Shown here in pieces: positions 59,668 through 64,000 of a stretch of DNA of 64,000 bases. Where the stretch lies: positions 7,598,292 to 7,662,291 of the forward strand of contig OZ012686.1 of assembly GCA_963942565.1 (NCBI GenBank), written 5' to 3'. The notes under the pieces were generated by a model. The model had not been told where the DNA came from. It searched no databases and saw only the letters and a list, made by a program, of their open reading frames with translations. The stretch comes from Maea johnstoni (lineage: Eukaryota > Annelida > Polychaeta > Spionida > Magelonidae). How positions within the stretch are numbered: the stretch's first letter is position 1; every line of letters starts with the position of its first letter. Made by a program: the position numbers and the translations under genes.

Positions 59668-60270
59668 TACCCTTTGACATCCAGTGGTCTGAAGAAGACA
59701 GTGACAGGGCTCAACCAATGGGATGCAGAAATCCAAATGTCCCTTTCTTATTTTCATATGCTAGTCAGGCATAAAATCTGGCTAGACTGGCTAAGGTAGC
59801 CTATGTTGACTATCCCAGCTGCCTTTCAGTATTTGGATTTGGAATTTCTTTTTCTGTCTCTTTTTTTGTCGAAAAGCGGCTAAGTCTTGAATAGCCAGTT
59901 GTTCAGTACTTGTTCTAGGTATACAGCAATAGAAGAGACTGTTGGCTTGGCATGTAATGTCCTATTCAAATCATTTGGTCACATATTATTTGTCTGACTT
60001 TTTCTTAAAATGAAACATCATAAGAACAGCTACAGATTAACACTTATCTTTGCCTGGTGGTGCCCTCTATTAGCGATGAAGGCAACAAAACTTTAACAGT
60101 ACATGTAGTTTTCAAATTTGGTTCTGTGCTTTAGATGGTTTTCGTTAATTTAGTGCATTCTTCTATAGTTGAATAGGATCCATATTTAAGCATTTGTAGA
60201 AATATTCCTACGATGGTTGGAATTGTGATAATGTAAAAAAACATCAATTTTGTTTTCTTTATTGTTCCAG

Positions 60271-60368
60271 TGAAAGAGCTGACATCAATGGTAGTGCAAG
60301 TCGTCTTAAAGAAGGTGCTAATATAAATAAATCTCTTGTTACATTAGGAAATGTCATAAAAGCATTAG
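60271..60368 (+). CDS. KIF16B/STARD9: Kinesin exon g: SERAD...INKSLVTLG
   Basis: 98 nt after attgttccag, ending GCATTAG|gtaagt. It completes switch II (S)ERAD, then encodes [20 protein letters not shown] and AL. EG-NINKSL-TLG-VI-AL is the alpha4 relay and microtubule-binding helix, invariant in kinesins. Codons are AT-rich, in contrast to exons c and h. It ends just before loop 12. Confidence 0.96.
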
Positions 60369-60931
60369 GTAAGTAAAACTCTTTGTTCCTTAAATAGTCA
60401 GGTTAATGATGTTATAAGGTTTTGCTACATTTTCCAAATTACTTGTCTTTGAAATGAATAGGCATTATTCTTACCACGTTTATTTTCAACTTTGCACTGG
60501 GTATATGTTCTGTGAAGCATTGACTGCAATTTTGTTGTATTTTTTTTTAAGAAAACTTTGTGTTGTCAATCAATTTCAACAGTCATGTAATTTTTCAAAA
60601 AACAAACAAAAAAACAACATCCTTGCAAAATTTTGAATAGAAAGTTGGATGTTGTATACCTCTATTTTAACTAGGTCTTTTGAAAATATGCTTTGCTTTT
60701 TTTCAAATATATTTCAAAAGAATATTATCATCTAGATAAGAATTTTCGAGGTTGGCTTTATACAGAATTATTGGTTAGACTGGGAATCATGGCATCTCCC
60801 CAATTAGTTAGAACTAATAATTGATAAATGAAGATTTATGTTGAGTGAAATCTAAAAAAATACCTTTTACTTCAAATCTGTCTGGGAAAGTTTTATGTTA
60901 GATAAAATCTGATTTCCCCATTTCATATCAG

Positions 60932-61144
60932 CTGAGAAGTCGCTATTATCGTGGAGCCAGGAGAGCGTGGGCAGTTCCCAGCTGAGCGTCCGCAGTAGCA
61001 GCGTCGACGAGTCTCTCCCCGGATCCAATCCCTCCAGTCCGCGCCGGCCGCAGAGATCCTTTTATATCCCCTACAGAGATTCCGTGCTCACTTGGCTGCT
61101 CAAAGATAGTCTCGGCGGAAACTCCAAGACAACCATGGTCGCAA
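60932..61144 (+). CDS. KIF16B/STARD9: Kinesin exon h: loop 12 and [11 protein letters not shown]
   Basis: 213 nt after ccatttcatatcag, ending GCAA|gtaagt. About 45 residues of loop 12 come first. They are serine-rich ([18 protein letters not shown]..., [18 protein letters not shown]) and end in a basic RRPQR patch. [19 protein letters not shown] and NSKTTMVA follow, a kinesin-3 hallmark. In KIF1-type kinesins this loop holds the lysine-rich K-loop that tethers the motor to tubulin tails. Here serines dominate, as in vertebrate STARD9. The exon is strikingly GC-rich for this locus (CGCAGTAGCAGCGTCGAC). Confidence 0.96.
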
Positions 61145-61724
61145 GTAAGTTTGTGGGATATGTACTAAAAATTGGCCTGCTTGGGTAGGTTAGAAAACCA
61201 CAGTATAGGTATAAAGTGCCAAAAAACATGGTGGTATGTTACCTTCACGTAATGTACTGTATACTGTGTACATTTTGCCCATATCAAATAATGGGCTCGG
61301 TCGGCTGCTGCCTTTGATGCGCAGTTTAATTATTGCGTACTGGTTTTGAATGACAAGCAAACATTTCACTGTGTTTTATGGTCCTAGCGTAGGGATCATA
61401 TGTCCAAATAATGGTAAGCAGTTTCAAAAATGCGGACTCAAGGAGTTTGCAAAGTACACATTAATTAAACTTACAATATTAACATGGTAATTACAGTACA
61501 TATTTAAAACGCAATGTTATTGCAATTTAAATGACAGATTTTTTTAGAAACTGTTTTAATATATGAGAGAAACATACTCACTCCTCTGCATTTTATGTAG
61601 CCAGTTTTTTTTTTAAATAATATGCAATTTTCCTAAATTATAGATAAAGGGAAAAAGTGTATATGTTTGAATGATCTATTAACTTTCATTTGAAATATTG
61701 TACATTATAATTGATAGGCCTACA

Positions 61725-61842
61725 TAGATTTATATTTATATTTGTATTTCTATCTTTACTTTCTAGCTATCATGGCTGAAGTATTTTATATATTTGTATA
61801 TAGATTTATATTTGTATTTATATTTCTATCTTTACTTTGTAG
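61725..61842 (+). repeat. Duplicated 3' splice site before kinesin exon i
   Basis: The string atttatatttgtattt...tttctatctttactttNtagctat occurs twice, ending at 61766 (tttctag|ctatcatgg) and 61842 (tttgtag|ctattactg). The units are ~76 bp. Only the second leads into the conserved ATITAASL frame. Confidence 0.8.
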
Positions 61843-61940
61843 CTATTACTGCCGCGAGTCTTCACTACAGTGAAACCATTAGTACCCTACGCTATGCACA
61901 AAGAGCTAAAAGCATCATCAATAAACCTACCATCAACGAG
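61843..61940 (+). CDS. KIF16B/STARD9: Kinesin exon i: end of motor core, neck linker
   Basis: 98 nt after tctatctttactttgtag, ending AACGAG|gtaaat. It encodes (A)[18 protein letters not shown], then [28 protein letters not shown] is the last helix of the motor, and IINKPTINE is the kinesin-3 neck linker. A near-identical acceptor lies 76 bp upstream (61766) from a local duplication. Using it would add 76 nt and shift the frame, so 61843 is the correct start. Confidence 0.95.
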
Positions 61941-61954
61941 GTAAATATCCAGTC

Positions 61955-62174
61955 ATGCTTTGAGATCTCCTTGACAAATGATGTCTGGACCTATGATACT
62001 TTTAAAAATAACTTAAGAATTAGTCATTAATTCACAAATTATTTGAAGGAGAAGTTTGGATTGAGTTCTGAATAACATTTCTCCTTCAAATATTTTCCTA
62101 GTTATGTTTTTGTTAGAAAGATGTCTCCAAAAATGTCAGGCGGTTTTGGCTGCTACAGGTATAAATAGGTCAAG
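61955..62174. mobile_element. MITE family B, intron i-j
   Basis: gatctccttgacaaatgatgtctggac, ttatttgaaggagaag, tctccttcaaatattttcc and caggcggttttggctgc. The left end is decayed and lies within ~15 bp of the exon i donor. Confidence 0.7.
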
Positions 62175-62558
62175 ATACTCATCAGAGACATTAGGGGTTC
62201 CGCAAATGATAAAGTTCAATTTTCATAAAAAAGATTTGGTCATCTGATAAGGAATCTTGAAACTGCCACGTAATTGTCATTACCAACCTTTGTTCATGTA
62301 AATAAGTTTGATCAGGGACGTTCGTTACTAAATCAACATCTCTGGTTTGATGTAAAGAAAGAATGTGACATTGTAATAAACAAACAGAAAATGAAGGGTA
62401 TTCAAAGTAGCTAATAGCTTTTTGAAGAAATTATGTCTGGCAAATTCAAGTTGAACTATTAACTACCTGGATATTAACTTGTCTGAATATTGGTTTTCAT
62501 TTTGTGATAATGCCACAATTTTACACTTATGTAATTTCAATTATGTTCTTATTTCCAG

Positions 62559-62636
62559 GATTCAAATGTTACAATTATCCGTGAGCTGCAAGAGGAAATA
62601 GAGAGATTACGACAAATGCTAGCTAGCGCACAGCTG
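62559..62636 (+). CDS. KIF16B/STARD9: Kinesin exon j: neck coil start
   Basis: 78 nt (26 codons, phase 0) between ttcttatttccag and CAGCTG|gtgagt. It encodes DSNVTIIRELQEEIERLRQM and LASAQL. The DANLKLIRELREEIERLK-like heptads are the neck coil of KIF16/STARD9 kinesins. It is the last exon visible; the gene should continue right with an FHA domain. A ~100-bp TA dinucleotide tract starts about 12 bases into the following intron. Confidence 0.94.
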
Positions 62637-62643
62637 GTGAGTC

Positions 62644-62753
<110 letters not shown>

Positions 62754-63077
62754 TGTTGGTGATGGTGTTCATAATCTTTTAAATCATATATGCAAAAGTA
62801 TTTGAAGAACAGGAGGTTTCACACAAAAAGAGAACTTCTCTTTTCATAACACCTACAGGAAGTTACTTGATTTGAAAGTTACATTTGTCATATTCTACAA
62901 CTGCTTCGGAATTTCAAAAATTCCTTTAAATATCCTTTTTATTTTTCCTTTATGTTCCATGTCTTCTTAAAATGGCCTTCCCATCTTTTTGTATTTTTGT
63001 ATTTAGATTTATTTACCCCTATATTTTCAGCCCAATGAGATTTATTATTTCATGCCCCAGGGGCACAAGAAAACCCT

Positions 63078-63160
63078 TGTCAGTACCAGTACGGGTATGG
63101 GTACCGGTACCGAAACCCATATGGGTACGGGTACAGACATGGGGTGCGGCACTGGGTATA
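63078..63160. repeat. Degenerate GGGTACGGGTAC-type minisatellite
   Basis: Short units built from GGGTA(C/T) recur (tacgggtatgggtaccggtacc, atgggtacgggtac, actgggtataccc). No gene is seen between 62752 and 64000 apart from this and a family E MITE. Confidence 0.5.
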
Positions 63161-63401
63161 CCCAGGGCATTCATAGGGAGGTCCAGGTAGGGGGCGTGAC
63201 TGCATGGGAAATGAGTAGTAGTCTTCAGTTTGGTTTGGCCTTGAGATTTTCTATCCCCTGCATCCGACTGAAGTCATGCATAACTTGAATGCAAAATTAT
63301 AGGTAGATTCAAAGCTATATTTAGGTTAAAAGATGTTTGGTTGCATGTGTTCTGAACTTGATAATAGTGGCCATAGTAATTAAAACATAGGCACTAATAG
63401 C

Positions 63402-63712
63402 AATAGGGACAAGTACTGGTACTCAATATGATACCAAATACTGATATATTGAATGGTAAAAAGTGTATCGAAAAAATAAAATATCATATTGTATTGTTAA
63501 GGATGAAAATATCTGTAAAATTGACTTAATTGCTACCCAGATGTCTCCCTGCAAAGGCAATTTGCTAATTATTAGCAGAATTTAAGAAGCTGACAGTGCT
63601 GAATTAAACTAAATTAGGGCTCTGGGAGGCAGGCAGTATTGTTAGAAATATTGTTAAGGTATTGTTTCATTATGAAAATACCAATATCATATCGTATGAA
63701 AAAGGAAGAGAC
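63402..63712. mobile_element. MITE family E copy
   Basis: Starts agggacaagtactggtactcaatatgatacc and ends near gaaaataccaatatcatatcgtatg. It has the same internal landmarks as the copies between exons b and e, in reverse orientation. Confidence 0.55.
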
Positions 63713-64000
63713 CTGATTGCATCTGAATTAACCTTGATAATAATATGTGAGCATAGTAATCAACATTGCCAGTTATGGCAACATATTTGAAAACAACGTG
63801 AAACAGTATGATATCAAAGACAATGTTAGTTTTTCTTTCACTCCCTAGATGGCAGCTGTGTTTGATAATTCCATTAATTTGAAACAGAGAGTCCAAGTAT
63901 CCAACTCTCGTTTAGAATAGGCTCAGATTCTCATTAAAAATATTTCTCTATATACTTTTAATTAACTTCAACTTCAAATGCAATTCTTAAAGTAATTGCA

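Larger units (their letters stand above)
51393..62636 (+). other. KIF16B/STARD9: Gene body (partial): KIF16B/STARD9-type kinesin-3 motor
   Basis: Ten exons (51393-51509, 52231-52263, 53075-53255, 54566-54635, 54996-55068, 56018-56085, 60271-60368, 60932-61144, 61843-61940, 62559-62636) splice into 1029 nt, 343 codons without a stop. The order P-loop, switch I, switch II, loop 12, [11 protein letters not shown] and neck linker is that of a kinesin-3 motor, an ATP-driven microtubule plus-end motor. Exon content resembles KIF16B (endosome transport) in GLFSRVDD and resembles STARD9 (mitotic centrosome) in the long loop 12 and in LPSE-SKINLVDLAG. I therefore call the shared KIF16 subfamily and do not choose between the two. 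Introns are 721, 811, 1310, 360, 949, 4185, 563, 698 and 618 bp. The N-terminal VRVRP exon and everything beyond the neck coil lie outside the window or were not found. Confidence 0.95.

Overview
The window is animal nuclear DNA: AT-rich, intron-dominated, and full of short palindromic DNA-transposon derivatives (MITEs), trinucleotide microsatellites and decayed tandem duplications. The density of CAGGGCTCGAAATTAA-type, TTAA-flanked and TA-flanked MITEs, together with the gene structure, suggests a marine invertebrate (deuterostome or lophotrochozoan). I cannot resolve the species from sequence alone.

One host gene is supported. From 51393 to 62636 on the plus strand, ten consecutive exons encode 343 residues of a kinesin-3 motor domain of the KIF16B/STARD9 (KIF16) type. 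They run from the strand before the P-loop (GQTGTGKT) through switch I (SSRSH), switch II (DLAGSE), a long serine-rich loop 12, [11 protein letters not shown], the neck linker (INKPTINED) and the start of the neck coil. All ten exons join in frame with AG/GT borders. The first ~70-80 residues of the motor are not visible and are presumably encoded left of the window. The FHA, stalk and lipid-binding parts should lie to the right.

The other 51 kb on the left contains no exon I can support. It looks like the interior of one very long intron (or intron plus intergenic DNA). Two sites in it, at 13409/13410 and 31131/31132, have a 3' splice site directly abutting GTAAGT and a second GTAAGT about 41-44 nt downstream. 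This is the architecture of recursive-splicing ratchet points, and they would divide a >51 kb intron into steps of ~18 and ~20 kb.

Layout: 0.5-2.1 kb holds trinucleotide repeats. 2.4-4.0 kb holds a 145-bp direct repeat and a ~1 kb TTAA-flanked foldback element. 4.4-9.2 kb is a 4.75-kb element with ~1.35-kb inverted arms built from ~353-bp subrepeats. 10.9-11.7 kb is a Ty3/Gypsy pol 3' fossil with a chromodomain. 12-24 kb has MITEs and diverged 110-130-bp tandem arrays. 19.4-20.3 kb is a PIF/Harbinger derivative. 25-26 kb is a TA-flanked element nested in an older MITE. 27.3-28.2 kb is an element made of ACGGGCCCGT palindromes. 33-51 kb has hairpins, a 200-bp GA tract, an ACT/AGT hairpin-forming compound repeat, a piggyBac remnant and a TAC tract. 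The kinesin introns are packed with two MITE families; one family sits against several splice sites, and tandem duplication has produced decayed extra copies of one exon and one splice acceptor.

No tRNA, rRNA, CRISPR or promoter could be supported.
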